DNA from: Agapetus fuscipes
Taxonomy: Eukaryota > Arthropoda > Insecta > Trichoptera > Glossosomatidae
Direction of reading: 5' to 3'
DNA length: 64,000 nucleotides
Assembly: GCA_951799405.1 (NCBI GenBank)
Contig: OX637343.1
Location: 14,672,524 to 14,736,523, forward strand
Made by a program: the position numbers and the translations under genes. The notes beneath the pieces were generated by a model. The model ran no database searches. It was not told the DNA's origin and saw only the letters and a program-made list of their open reading frames with translations. Position 1 is the stretch's first letter, and each line of letters opens with the position of its first letter. Of this stretch, positions 11,226 through 21,183 are shown in pieces.

Positions 11226-12003
11226 GAGGCTGACCACCCATACTGTAAAAATGTTTCACTTTGCGAATGTCACCCCTGTTCCAGGGAAGTTCGGCAAAAG
11301 TTGCAGGGTTTATGGATTTTAATTTTTAAGTACACGATGGATTTTAAGTACACGATGGACGATGGATCTGAGAATGGCGGTACACAATGGCATATTGTTA
11401 CCGACTTTGATGTATGGAAGTGAAGCATGGACAGTGAATGATAGCGAAATGAGTAAAGTATGTACGGTGGAAATGAAGCATTTGAGAAGTATGACAGGAA
11501 AAACTTTGAGGGATAGAGTTAGGAATGAATGGGTAAAAAAAGAATGTAATTTGAAAGAGGATGTGAAAGTTAAAGTACAAAAGAATGTGATGAGATGGTT
11601 TGGGCATGTGGAAAGAATGAAAGATGATAGCCTGACAAAGTATGTATACAAAGAAAGTGTGAAAGGAAAAAGAGGGAAGGGACGACCGAGAAAAGTATGG
11701 AGTGATCAGATTGAGGAGATTGTGAAAGAATGGGATATAGAAAGTGAGCGTAAAAGAAGAAAATGCATGAAAAAGGTGATGGATATGAAGGAATTGAAAG
11801 AGGTATGTCAGGATAGGAAAAAATGGAGGCAACTCTGCAGAGGCTCTGGCCACCCCTAGCGGAATGGCGACAGAGTTACAGTTACAGTTACAGTAAGTAC
11901 ACATTCAGCATTTGTATGCGCGAACTTACACGTGTTTGTTTGCGGGCATGCACTTGATATGAGCTTTGAATGTTAACATATCTTAGTAACTTAGATTATA
12001 GAT
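11226..12003 (+). repeat. Rep-A split by a LINE-beta insertion
   Basis: Left part 11226-11335 and right part 11894-12003. Both sides of the insertion carry TAAGTACAC, which occurs once in uninterrupted copies, so it is a target-site duplication. Confidence 0.82.
11362..11859 (+). CDS. LINE-beta polymerase C-terminus, open frame
   Basis: 165 codons open to a stop. The frame begins just inside LPTLMYGSEAWTV, a post-RT landmark of RTE-like LINEs. It continues through MRWFGHVERM and GKGRPRKVWSDQI and ends in DRKKWRQLC. The RT core, endonuclease and 5' end are absent. The element spans 11336-11893 with a TTACAG-repeat tail. The uninterrupted frame suggests fairly recent insertion. It is a relative of LINE-alpha (same order of motifs), not a host gene. 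Confidence 0.85.
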   Translation: MDLRMAVHNGILLPTLMYGSEAWTVNDSEMSKVCTVEMKHLRSMTGKTLRDRVRNEWVKKECNLKEDVKVKVQKNVMRWFGHVERMKDDSLTKYVYKESVKGKRGKGRPRKVWSDQIEEIVKEWDIESERKRRKCMKKVMDMKELKEVCQDRKKWRQLCRGSGHP

Positions 12004-12009
12004 CATTGG

Positions 12010-12250
12010 TTCCTTGACTAATAGGTCGGTACGAGGCTGACCCTCTACGCTGTAAAAGCTCAGTTTACTTTTGCCAATGTCCCCCCGGTTACAGAGAGTG
12101 GCGACAGAAAGAGTTGCAAGTTTATGTTCGTGTGAGGTTTGGTTTATTTCGTACGTACACAACACATGCGGCATGTGTAGGCGCATACTGAAATTTGAGG
12201 GCATGCATTAAATATGAGCCTTAAATGCCAATATACTCGTATCTTAGATA
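12010..12250 (+). repeat. Rep-A, old subfamily
   Basis: Starts TTCCTTGACTAATAGG directly after the tail of the previous copy, giving a tandem pair. It carries the older variant of the middle section (CAACACATGCGGCATGTG). Confidence 0.78.
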
Positions 12251-12252
12251 AA

Positions 12253-12412
12253 ATTAAACGCATGCCGAAAAACAGACACGTATAAGTACGCGCTGACACA
12301 TGTTGCAAGTGCACTTAAAAAATAAAGACCCAAATCTGACGTGAAACAGAGGTGACTTTGACAAAATGAACCACATTAACAGTCATCCTGAGTCCAATCT
12401 ATAAGTCAAGGA
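12253..12412 (-). repeat. Rep-A, internally deleted
   Basis: Reverse copy lacking most of the AACTCTTGCCGACC segment. Ends TATAAGTCAAGGA. Confidence 0.7.
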
Positions 12413-12461
12413 AAGTTTTGATAATCTTGAATTTTATAAATAGCACTCGTTGATTTAGATG

Positions 12462-12678
12462 CATACTGAAAAAAAGCTTCATTTTGCCAATGTCACACCT
12501 GTTTCAGAGACGGTCGGCAAAAGTTGCAGGGTTTGTGTGCATTTGAGGTTTGGATTTTAATTTTGAGTAGGTACACACACAGCATTTGTAAGCGCGAACT
12601 ACACGAGTGTGTTTGTGGGCATGCATTTAATATTAATTTTAAACGTTAATATATCCTTGCAACTTAGATTATAGATAT
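12462..12678 (+). repeat. Rep-A, 5'-truncated
   Basis: Begins near the CATACTGAAAAAAAGC segment and runs to CTTAGATTATAGATA. Confidence 0.78.
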
Positions 12679-13671
12679 ACACAAAAGAAAAAAAACATTC
12701 ATATTCAAAAGAAAGGGTATTTTAAATAATATAAAATAAAATATAAAGTACCTACCTTCGTTTCATATAATCCATGGCATTTTCTCCATATGGTTAATGT
12801 TTTTGATATTCTGTAATGTTTTTTTAATCACTGGTTGTCAAACTGTAATCACGAATCACGGTGTATTAAACTTGTTGAGAATATTTAAATTTTAAACTAT
12901 TTAAATCTTTTGCATTTAATTTAAATTGTTTTAAATTTAAATTTACTTTTTTTGATGCTCAGAAATGTTAAGTGCAAAGTACAAAAATATTATATTAACA
13001 AAATTTTAAATTATTTGTAAAAAAAGTAAAACAAATACCTGATTCTATAAGGCAATTTTTGTTTGTTGTTTTTTATTTAAAAACAAAACTTTACTGTTAA
13101 AATATATATTTACAGCAGACTGTTAAAAAAAGTAGGAAAATTAAAAGAAGAAGAGAAAGAAAAAAGTCTTTAAAGCTGTAAAAATGTTAATAGAAGTACC
13201 TACTTGGTAAAGTAAACTAAAAAATAGAGTTTTCTTAAGAGCCAGGTTTCGAGCTTATCTAAGAGTTGAACTCTCTTATTCCAATGAAAAATATATTTTT
13301 TATATTTGAAGTTTTCGTACAATTTATAATACTTACTTAAATACAGACAGGTTTAAAAGAGTTTTTTTGTGAACAAAAATAGATTTTAATTATCAATTAT
13401 GTAATAACAATGAAAAAAGGTTTTCTAGATCATTCGCCATTGAATATTTGAATGTTTTGTCACGTGAATTCTAGTTTGATTGTGAAAACAAATCCATCTG
13501 GAATCTTGTATTATTTGGTATTATGTTGGGTTGATCATTTTCGTACTCATGTACTTCAAAATAAGATCACATAACTGAAGTACAAGTACTTGTCTTTTAC
13601 AATGATGTATTTTAATATAAAATTGTTTCTAGAAAAAAAGGAAATTTCCTTGAAAACGCAAGTACCGAGAC
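12679..13671. other. Very AT-rich stretch, nothing recognised
   Basis: Long A/T runs, no supported gene and no repeat shared with the rest of the window. Confidence 0.3.
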
Positions 13672-13985
13672 CGGTCGTAGTTTAAAATGTTTAACGCTTC
13701 GTACTTGTTTCCAAAAGATAGTGGATTATATTCCTAGCAGAGTACAAAAAGTATCATTTAACGTGTTTTTATATACTCTTTGCTGGGTCGAAAATTGTAT
13801 CTACCATTACCAAATAAATACTGATTACAAAGGTTCTTCCAGCTTGACAGCGAATTGGTGATGTTCGCAAATTGCCGCTTTGCTGTATGTCGACAGAGAA
13901 GCGTGTACAGGGCTCTTGAGGTGTGATTCACGCATAAAAAGCTCATCAAATTAATCAGCCTGATATTTAACTGCTAACTAAACTA
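13672..13985 (+). mobile_element. Old SINE-P
   Basis: Head GACCGGTCGTAG and body are strongly diverged, but the order of segments through GAGGTGTGATTCACGC is kept. Confidence 0.72.
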
Positions 13986-13989
13986 TTCA

Positions 13990-14055
13990 GCGCCCTTGGA
14001 GTGACTACATCACGAAACGGCGCTATAAAGAAATCATCAACTCATCATCATCAAT
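13990..14055 (+). mobile_element. LINE-delta 3' terminal fragment
   Basis: AGCGCCCTTGGAGTGAC and AACGGCGCT form the family hairpin, followed by AAAGAAATCATCAACTC and an ATC-repeat tail. Confidence 0.78.
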
Positions 14056-15042
14056 TTTTATATTGATTTTAGGAATCACAAAATAAAGATGTATGTACTC
14101 GTTACTTTTGTAAAACAAACAAAAGTGATTATCTCTTTAAGCTTTTTAAGAAGGTACTAAAAGTGTAAGAACAATATTTTCGAGAAATTTGTATATTTAT
14201 TATTATTTGCAGTAATAAGTGATTTTACTGTTTTAAATATGGAATAGTTTTTGTATACGTAGATACCTACATATATCTTGTGTTTTTTTTGTTATCTACT
14301 TACACTATTACTATTAAAGAGAGCATTTTAAATTGGTCATACAATTCGAATAAAATAATTGATATACTTATTCGAATATTAATTACCCACAATACAGTCG
14401 TAAATATTGTTAAATGTGTTAGTAAGACAGTGAAAAGCGGTGTTAGTCAATAAAAAAACGGTTAGTGGAGATGCAAAAAAGAGAAATAAAGTAGGTAGGT
14501 ACTCACAGAGGTATAAACGGATGTTAAAAAATTCGAATTCCTCAGTCACGGAAGAAGGAAGAAGAACTTTTCAGGCAGGTAGAAGAAAGCCGAAGAAAGA
14601 TAGGTGTTGTGTGTGAAATTATAATTACAAAAAAGATGTAAATATAAAGTCTTGTAGAGGGTTTAAAAAAAAAAGGAAAAAAGTGATAATTTCGTATTTT
14701 TTTCGATTTTCACGTTTAGTGTTCCACTGTTTGAGTTCGAATTCGAATTTCGAATAGTTTGTTCTATTTGGAGTATTGTTTCGAATTATCGCGTTAGCAC
14801 AGCGGAGCGATGCCGGCGAGCTCTTCTCTGGTTTCGTTTCGAATCGAGGTCAATGGTACACTTTTCGACGCACAGTCAACCGGAGGCTTTCTCGCGTACG
14901 ATGTACTGCCGCTGTGAGACTCGCACCGATAATCCATTCGACCCGGTGTACATTTCTCCACTCGGATACGAGAACACTAGCTAGAATCCACTTTGTTTTT
15001 GATTTTTTTTTTTAAATACACTTTTCGAATTGTTATCCTTTA
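14056..15042. promoter_or_regulatory. Possible promoter or 5'UTR island (14700-15000)
   Basis: After about 700 bp of plain AT-rich DNA, the section 14790-14990 turns GC-richer with many CpGs (CGCGTTAGC, GCCGGCGAG, CTCGCGTACG). An open frame of 79 codons (14776-15015) lies here, but it shows no domain and I see no clear donor. It may be the start region of a host gene outside my recognition. No core promoter motif is convincing. Confidence 0.25.
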
Positions 15043-15172
15043 CAGTCCAGTCACATCACTACTACTCCTTTCGTGATTTTTAGCAACACTAAAATTGGTC
15101 TTTTGAGTAGAGTGACCACATTACAAATAGTTTATATAATTATTAATTTATTTTGAAATATTATATTCTAAT
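15043..15172 (+). repeat. Source copy of the sequence captured in the 16-kb palindrome
   Basis: CAGTCCAGTCACATCAC through AAATATTATATT recurs at 16085-16210 with only a few base changes, as the loop of the palindrome. Confidence 0.85.
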
Positions 15173-15950
15173 AACTATGTTTATTTTGAAACAAAACACG
15201 CTTTATTAGAATTGTTTTAAATATCCACTCTTAAATGTAGAACAATACGTTTCCCATCGATTCCATTCGAACGCATGTTTGTACTAGATATCAATCCCTC
15301 GCACAATTCTCAAGTATTATATTATCAACTAATCAACAAAATAAAAAAAACAAATTCCCACACACAAAACACGTGTATTCAGTTCGACAACCAACGATAC
15401 TAATCCACAGCAAAAATATCCCACTTTTGTACTCTTTTTCAAAAAAAAAAAAAAATGAGATCACAAAATAACAAATCAGTCAATTTTTAATTTACAAAAT
15501 AAAATTATATTAAATCAATCCAACAGCATGGCACTTTTTTTTTATATTTTTGGTTATTATTTTTTTAAGCACACTTTATAATTATGTATTGAATTCAATT
15601 TAACTACCTATCTGATCCACATATATGTAGGTAGAATGATATTTAATAAAAAAAAATTTTTTTGAAGCACAATTTTTTTTTTGAGTTAACTCGTTTTGTC
15701 CCGGATTTTTGTGATTGATATTTCGGAGCTTCCGGGATGCGTGCGGATTTCGGAAGTGAGGCAAAGTGTTTGGGTGACGGACGCGCGGTTCGGTGCGTAC
15801 TCGGCGGGCGCCGTGGATAGACTGAGCTCTCTTGTGCCACCACCACCGACACCTGAGGCGAGTTTGTAGGAGAGGCGTCCGTATTCCGTTCACTATGCGA
15901 TTCTAGAGAAAAGAAATGGTAAAATTTTACCGACAAAAACATATTAATAA
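15173..15950. promoter_or_regulatory. Second CpG-rich island (15690-15900)
   Basis: Within AT-rich surroundings, 15690-15900 is GC-rich and contains GGACGCGCGG, CGGCGGGCGCC and CCACCACCACC. Two overlapping minus-strand open frames (15600-15893, 15643-15942) cross it in different frames with low-complexity Pro/Ser/Arg content, so neither is persuasive. It could be a promoter or untranslated first exon. Confidence 0.28.
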
Positions 15951-15952
15951 GT

Positions 15953-16380
15953 TTAGTTTACAATTTTTTTGAAGGAATTCAAAGAAAACACTGTTTATTT
16001 TCACTCAAATATATTTAAAAAGATAAAAATCTTTAAATAAATTACAAACGCGTTTTCGACCTAGTAGGTCATCTTCCTCCAGTCCAGTCCAGTCACATCA
16101 CTACTACTCCTTTCATGATTTTTAGCAACACTAAAATTGGTCTTTTGAGTAGAGTGACCACATTACAAATAGTTTATATAACTATTAATTTATTTTTAAA
16201 TATTGTATTATGGAAGATGACCTACTAGGTCGAAAACGCGTTTGTAATTTATTTAAAGATTTTTATCTTTTTAAATATATTTGAGTGAAAATAAACAGTG
16301 TTTTCTTTGAATTCCTTCAAAAAAATTGTAAACTAAACATTATGAATTTTCACAGTGTTAATACACAAACAATACAAAAT
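15953..16380. mobile_element. PLE-like palindrome with captured local sequence
   Basis: Arms 15951-16080 and 16212-16338 are nearly perfect inverted copies. Each ends inward in a hammerhead-like motif (GAAGATGACC, loop, GGTCGAAAACG). The loop 16085-16210 copies 15043-15172. The unit is flanked by ATATTAATAAGT at 15941-15952 and 16381-16392, a 12-bp target duplication. The right edge contains TTTTCACAGTGTTAATA, an end shared with 43018-43035. Confidence 0.8.
16212..16240 (+). ncRNA. Hammerhead-like motif, right arm
   Basis: GGAAGATGACCTACTAGGTC followed by GAAAACG. The stem is GACCT/AGGTC. The mirror copy is at 16052-16080 on the minus strand. Relative to the canonical core there is one extra base before the stem, so catalytic activity is unproven. 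Confidence 0.4.
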
Positions 16381-16473
16381 ATATTAATAAGTGTTTTTTT
16401 AAGGGTATCTCTGTTGACACAGTGAAAGTCCATTGTATTTTTAACATTGTAGAAGGTAACAATTATGCTGCTG

Positions 16474-16750
16474 AAGATGATTTCCTTGACTTATAGGTTG
16501 GTATGAAGCTGACCACCCTTACTGTAAAAATGGTTCACTTGGCCAATGTCACCCCTGTGTCAGGGAAGCTCGGCAAAAGTTGTAGGGCTTATGTTCATTT
16601 GAGGTTTGGATTTTATTTGTAAGTACACATTCAGCATTTGTAAGCGCGAACTATACGTGTTTGTCTGTGGGCATGCATTTGATATGAGCTTTAAATGTTA
16701 ATATTTCTTTGCAACTTAGATTATAAAAGATGCCTTATTAGGCGAAAACG
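16474..16750 (+). ncRNA. Hammerhead-like motif interrupted by Rep-A
   Basis: CTGAAGATG at 16471-16479 and GCCTTATTAGGC/GAAAACG at 16732-16750 would be one motif without the Rep-A between them. AAGATG at 16474-16479 and 16727-16732 is the target duplication. Confidence 0.5.
16480..16726 (+). repeat. Rep-A inserted in a PLE-like element
   Basis: Complete unit, young by sequence, with a 6-bp target duplication directly against both of its ends. This fixes its boundaries as TTTCCTTGACTT..CTTAGATTATA. Confidence 0.88.
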
Positions 16751-17258
16751 TTTAAGCAAAACAATAAATAAAAGTGACTTCAAACTTTGTTTATCGAATT
16801 GAATTGATAAAAAATATCAGTAAGAGTTTTTCTTTGTCTTAATTTAAAATTTGTGTACAAATAAAACTACCTTCTGCTTATAAAAATCAATAAATACTCA
16901 AGTGCTTTAAGACTGCTAAAGCTGTTAAAATAAAAAAAAACTCTGTGTTTTTAAAAAAAAAAAAAAAAAACGCATAAAAAGGAATTTTCACTGTATGAAT
17001 ACAAAAACTCTAAAAAGTTTACTGTTAAAATATTAGAAATACCTACATATTTTTCATTTGATTCAAAGCAAAAAGAGAGTGAATTTAAGATAAACATGTG
17101 CTTCGCGCTGTCATGAGAATCTAGTTTTTGAACGTTGCCTTTTGCAAAATATATGTAGGTACTCTAAGTATAATCAATAATGATATGATACAGTTTCTGT
17201 TTATTATAGAGAGATTAAGTTTGGGAATTCGATATATTCGAAGAGGAACATCACGAAG
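16751..17258. other. AT-rich stretch with rest of the PLE-like arm
   Basis: The first ~60 bp (AAGCAAAACAATAAATAAAAG) continue the PLE-like arm. The remainder is AT-rich with A-runs and no gene. Confidence 0.3.
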
Positions 17259-19526
17259 GTGGAAGAACCTTCTTTATCAACTGCACATTCGCCTCTGTGT
17301 GGGGAGGCGAAGCGGCCGCCACCACACCAACACAGCCAGCCCACGCACACAGATACACAAGACAAACAGTGCCATTATTTGTTAAATAATTATATTAATT
17401 CTAACATTAATTTTAAATTATTAGATGTAGGTAGATGTAATAATATTATTAGAGTGTATGATTGGTCTCAAATGTATAAAATGACCGATAGTAACCTAAT
17501 TTTAAAATATTTTTACACTGTGATTTATAAAATTTTTGATTTGTGTGCTCCTAAAAAAAGGAGACCATGTACAGGTAGGACTTATCCAATATGGTTTTCT
17601 CAAAGAATAATTGCAGACTTGAGATCTAAGAGACATCTGCATAATGTCTACCTGAAGAATAAAACCAAGAGTAACTATATTAAATTTAAAGAGAAACGCA
17701 CTCAACTCAAGTCTGACATTGCTCATGCTCATAAGTCCTATCTAGAGAATATTCAGTCTGGAGTCGGAAATGGCTCAAGGGAATTTTGGAGGTATGTCTC
17801 CTCACTGAAAAAAGACAGCACTGTGAAGTACACATTGGCAGATGGGGATGAGATCACGACTGATCCTCAATTAGTCTGCGAAAGATTCTCAGACTATTTT
17901 CAATCTGTCTACAGTTCCCTGGTCCCTGAGTTAGATGTGGAAGTAATCCTTAATAACTCGCCTCTCTGTAATACCAACAGTATTGGAATTGAGCATTTTA
18001 CGTTGGAAGAGGTACAAACCTGTCTGCTCAACATTAACCCAAACAAAGCAGCGGGTCCTGATAACATTCCACCAGGCGTAATAGCAGCCTTATCCAATAC
18101 TGTAGCTGAACCATTAAGGTTTATTTTAAATCTGTGTGTTGAACAATGTGAATTTCCTCAATTTTGGAAGTTAACAAGAGTCATTCCCATACACAAAGCA
18201 GATACAAAAACAGATGTCCGAAACTATAGACCTATCTCTATCTTATCGACATTTGCGAAGATCTTTGAAAGTTTAATTCATAAAAACTTACTGATTAACA
18301 TTAAATCACGTATTACCATTCATCAACATGGCTTCCTACCAAAGAGGTCTACAATTTCCAATCTTCTCACATTAAGTGCAGAAATAGCCGAAAATCTGGA
18401 TTCTCAGCACCAGACTGATGTGGTATATACGGACTTTTCTAAAGCATTCGACAGGGTAGACCATGACGTCCTACTCAAGAAAATGCACATATTTGGATTA
18501 AGTAAATCTCTTCTCTTACTTTTCGCATCATATTTAAGAAATAGACAACAATATGTTGATATTAATGGCTATACATCATTGACAGTTCAACCACTTTCTG
18601 GAGTCCCGCAAGGATCCAATTTGGGCCCACTGGCTTTCCTTATATTTGTCAATGACGTTGTTGGCATCATAAAACATAGTTCGTGTCTATTATACGCAGA
18701 TGACTTGAAGGTCTATACAAAGATTATAGACACTCAATGCTGCGTAAAATTACAGGAGGACTTGAACGCATTAGCAGTTTGGGCTGAGCAAAACAAACTC
18801 TTCTTAAATTTTAAGAAATGCGTTATCATGTCCTTCACTAAATCTCATAATCCCACTTTTCATGAGTATAGTATAGGTGGGCAAATACTAACTCGTGTGA
18901 CCTCATTTAGGGATCTGGGAGTTGTTTTTGATCCCGGACTGAATTTCTCAGACCATATGACGCAGTTGACGACCGAATGCTATCGGCTTCTGGGCTTTGT
19001 TATTAGACTCTGTAAACAGTTTACAGAGCCCAGGGCGATGGCGGATGTCTTCAGCTGCGTCGTTCGATCTAAATTAGAGTACGCTGTTGAGGTGTGGACA
19101 CCTCATCAGCGGAAGTACATTAATATGTTAGAACAGCTCCAGAAGAAGTTCCTGAGGTACCTCCTCATGAGAACGCAGGGAAACTACCCTCAGTTCATGC
19201 ACCATGAGGACCTGCTTCGGGAAACTGGCTTCAGGAGCTTAGAAACTAGGCGCAACGGGACCCTGATGGTGCTCACTTATAAAGTCATCAATGGTTTAAT
19301 AGACAGTCCCACCCTGTTGGAGGGTTTCAGGTTGTTTGTACCAAATTACTATAATCGGGGGCGAGGTCATGATCTTTTTCATGTACCAATGAGCCGCACC
19401 GATGTCTTGGCACAGCATCCTTTAACTCGGAGTGTCAAACTCATTAATGAGGCAAAAATAGATATATTTCAATATAATGTAGACACCTTCAAAAGTATGG
19501 TAAAAGAGTTCCTCCCAGCGTGTTGA
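17259..19526 (+). CDS. Non-LTR retrotransposon reverse transcriptase (jockey/CR1-like), 5'-truncated
   Basis: 755 codons without a stop. Landmarks are KAAGPDNIP (263-271), YRPIS (323-327), TDFSKAFDRVDH with catalytic Asp392, SGVPQGSNLGPL (447-458), and LLYADD (477-482) with Asp481/Asp482. These are followed by a thumb region with DLGVVFD and LEYAVEVW. The upstream apurinic endonuclease is missing; the frame enters in the linker at about residue 60 (DWSQMY). The first ~40 residues come from GC-rich sequence that does not look like LINE and probably lies upstream of the truncation point. The element ends in a ~50-bp pure poly-A (19570-19618). It is separate from LINE-alpha. Clade placement is only approximate. 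Confidence 0.88.
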   Translation: MEEPSLSTAHSPLCGEAKRPPPHQHSQPTHTDTQDKQCHYLLNNYINSNINFKLLDVGRCNNIIRVYDWSQMYKMTDSNLILKYFYTVIYKIFDLCAPKKRRPCTGRTYPIWFSQRIIADLRSKRHLHNVYLKNKTKSNYIKFKEKRTQLKSDIAHAHKSYLENIQSGVGNGSREFWRYVSSLKKDSTVKYTLADGDEITTDPQLVCERFSDYFQSVYSSLVPELDVEVILNNSPLCNTNSIGIEHFTLEEVQTCLLNINPNKAAGPDNIPPGVIAALSNTVAEPLRFILNLCVEQCEFPQFWKLTRVIPIHKADTKTDVRNYRPISILSTFAKIFESLIHKNLLINIKSRITIHQHGFLPKRSTISNLLTLSAEIAENLDSQHQTDVVYTDFSKAFDRVDHDVLLKKMHIFGLSKSLLLLFASYLRNRQQYVDINGYTSLTVQPLSGVPQGSNLGPLAFLIFVNDVVGIIKHSSCLLYADDLKVYTKIIDTQCCVKLQEDLNALAVWAEQNKLFLNFKKCVIMSFTKSHNPTFHEYSIGGQILTRVTSFRDLGVVFDPGLNFSDHMTQLTTECYRLLGFVIRLCKQFTEPRAMADVFSCVVRSKLEYAVEVWTPHQRKYINMLEQLQKKFLRYLLMRTQGNYPQFMHHEDLLRETGFRSLETRRNGTLMVLTYKVINGLIDSPTLLEGFRLFVPNYYNRGRGHDLFHVPMSRTDVLAQHPLTRSVKLINEAKIDIFQYNVDTFKSMVKEFLPAC

Positions 19527-19569
19527 TGGCTGTGAGGGTGCACTGTAATTAGGGCAACCTGTTGTGCAC

Positions 19570-19618
<49 letters not shown>
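19570..19618 (+). repeat. Poly-A tail of the jockey/CR1-like LINE
   Basis: About 50 uninterrupted A directly after the LINE 3'UTR, which points to young age. Confidence 0.9.
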
Positions 19619-19621
<3 letters not shown>

Positions 19622-19653
19622 GAAGTGAAGAGAATCGGGAAACTACCTTATTA

Positions 19654-19743
19654 AAGCTTCAGCTTCTGCTTTCGCATGAAGACAACTGGCCAGGCAAAAT
19701 AGGTTGGTGAATTGCAATCCTCTTTTATTAAAAAAAAAAAAAA
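19654..19743 (+). mobile_element. SINE-S, 3' part
   Basis: AGCTTCTGCTTTCGCATGAA through GGTTGGTGAATTGC and poly-A matches 32770-32860. The tRNA-like head is missing. Confidence 0.78.
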
Positions 19744-19848
19744 GGTTCCATCGGCATCGCATGCACGGATTTTGATATGAGCTGTTCCTCCATCGAGGTG
19801 CTTAAAATGATTGCTATAGATAGAAAAGATTGGTTGAAAAGATTGATG

Positions 19849-20358
19849 AATCTATAATCTAAGTTGCAAGGATATATTCATTCAAAGCTCTCAGATGTAT
19901 TGTAACGAGATGAATTTGTTTGTTTGGTGGAATGGAACATGAGATTTGAATTTGAATGGAAAAAGGAAAACAAAAGAATGCAGAAAGAGGGAAGAAGCTT
20001 GCCTGGCGTGAGAGCCACAAGCATGTGTAATTAAGAATAATTAATATTATTGTGCTGTGGTTTATTGTGTATACATTGTGAAAGGAATAAAAGTAAACAT
20101 ATTAAAGTGGCTGTTACATTATTAATTGTGTCAATCAGCAGGACAGAGGAAAAACCCTCACAGTATGCCCACAAACAAACACGTGTAGTTCGCGCTTACA
20201 AATGCTGATTGTGTACTTACAAATAAAATCCAAGCCTCAAATGAACATAAGCCCTGCAACTTTTGCCGACATTCCCTGAAACAGGGGTGACATTGGCAAA
20301 GTGAACCATTTTTTACAGTATGGGTGGTCAACCTCATACCAACCTATAAGTCAAGGAA
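19849..20358 (-). repeat. Rep-A split by a solo LTR
   Basis: Parts 19849-19900 and 20163-20358 join into one continuous unit once the LTR and one GTAT are removed. Confidence 0.9.
19901..20162. mobile_element. Solo LTR, 262 bp
   Basis: Begins TGTAACGAGATG and ends CCCTCACA, the canonical TG..CA. It is flanked by a 4-bp GTAT duplication (19897-19900 and 20163-20166). A plus-strand AATAAA lies near the end (GGAATAAAAG). The 4-bp duplication is typical of Ty3/gypsy elements. No internal coding sequence remains. Confidence 0.85.
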
Positions 20359-20583
20359 ACATTGAACATTGAATGATGAACATTGTTGCAAATCAATCTA
20401 AACAGTGAGACATAAGAAGACACTAACGGAGCGAATTGTATTAGTTTCATTATCCGTTAATCCAATCCATTACATCCTTAACATCAATATGAACTTAATA
20501 ATTCAAATTGATTTATCGATTTATTGTATTTTTAATTCTTAACATTTTTTAAAACTAACGTTGCTTTACTTATTTACGTGAGA

Positions 20584-20836
20584 TTGACTTATAGGTTGGT
20601 ATGAGGCTGACCACCCATACTGTAAAAAATGGTTCACTTTGCTAATGTCACCCCTGTTTCAGGGAAGGTCGGCAAAAGTTGTGGGGCTTATGTTCATTTG
20701 AGGTTTGGATTTTATTTGTAAGTACACATTCAGCATTTGTAAGCGCGAACTACACTTGTTGGTTTGTGGGCTTACATCTGAGAGCTTTAAATGAATATAT
20801 CCTTGCAACTTAGATTATAGATTATAGATTATATAG
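20584..20836 (+). repeat. Rep-A, young copy
   Basis: Complete, nearly identical to the LINE-alpha tails, with an expanded (ATAGATT)n end. Confidence 0.88.
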
Positions 20837-21183
20837 ATAAAAATATTAAATGCCATAAAAAACAAAGAGAACACTTTTTTCAAATTAAAAAATATTTGAC
20901 ATTGTTTTCTTGTGTTTTGGTGGTTGACGGACCGCCTCGCCGCTGTCTCCTGGCGATAGCATTTCTCCTCGACCTTCCTCTGGTTCCGCTCCCCGCACCT
21001 CTCCCTGCCCCCCTCCCTCCTCTACCACTGTACCTCCCCCTTACCGCTCCCCCCTCCCACCCACCCGCCTGACTCAAGCATACTTCATACGGCCCAAGCG
21101 CCTAGAGGTGGCCAACCAACAAAATCACTGCAATATTGAAGAACGTTTTTTTTTTAATTTGGTTACGTTAATTTAATGACACT
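20837..21183. other. C-rich stretch with an Arg/Gly-rich frame on the minus strand
   Basis: 20920-21070 is strongly pyrimidine-rich. The minus-strand frame 21077-20880 reads as an RGG/GAR-like peptide (GRGGRGAGRGAG). This may be a genuine low-complexity exon or simply a product of the C-rich strand. There is no supporting splice evidence. Confidence 0.2.

Noticed and set aside
11398..11904. 168-codon minus-strand frame opposite LINE-beta
   Set aside because: The plus strand has the recognisable polymerase C-terminus; the minus frame is its complement.
20880..21077. Fibrillarin-type GAR domain exon
   Set aside because: Glycine/arginine richness follows from a C-rich strand. No methyltransferase domain or splice signals nearby.
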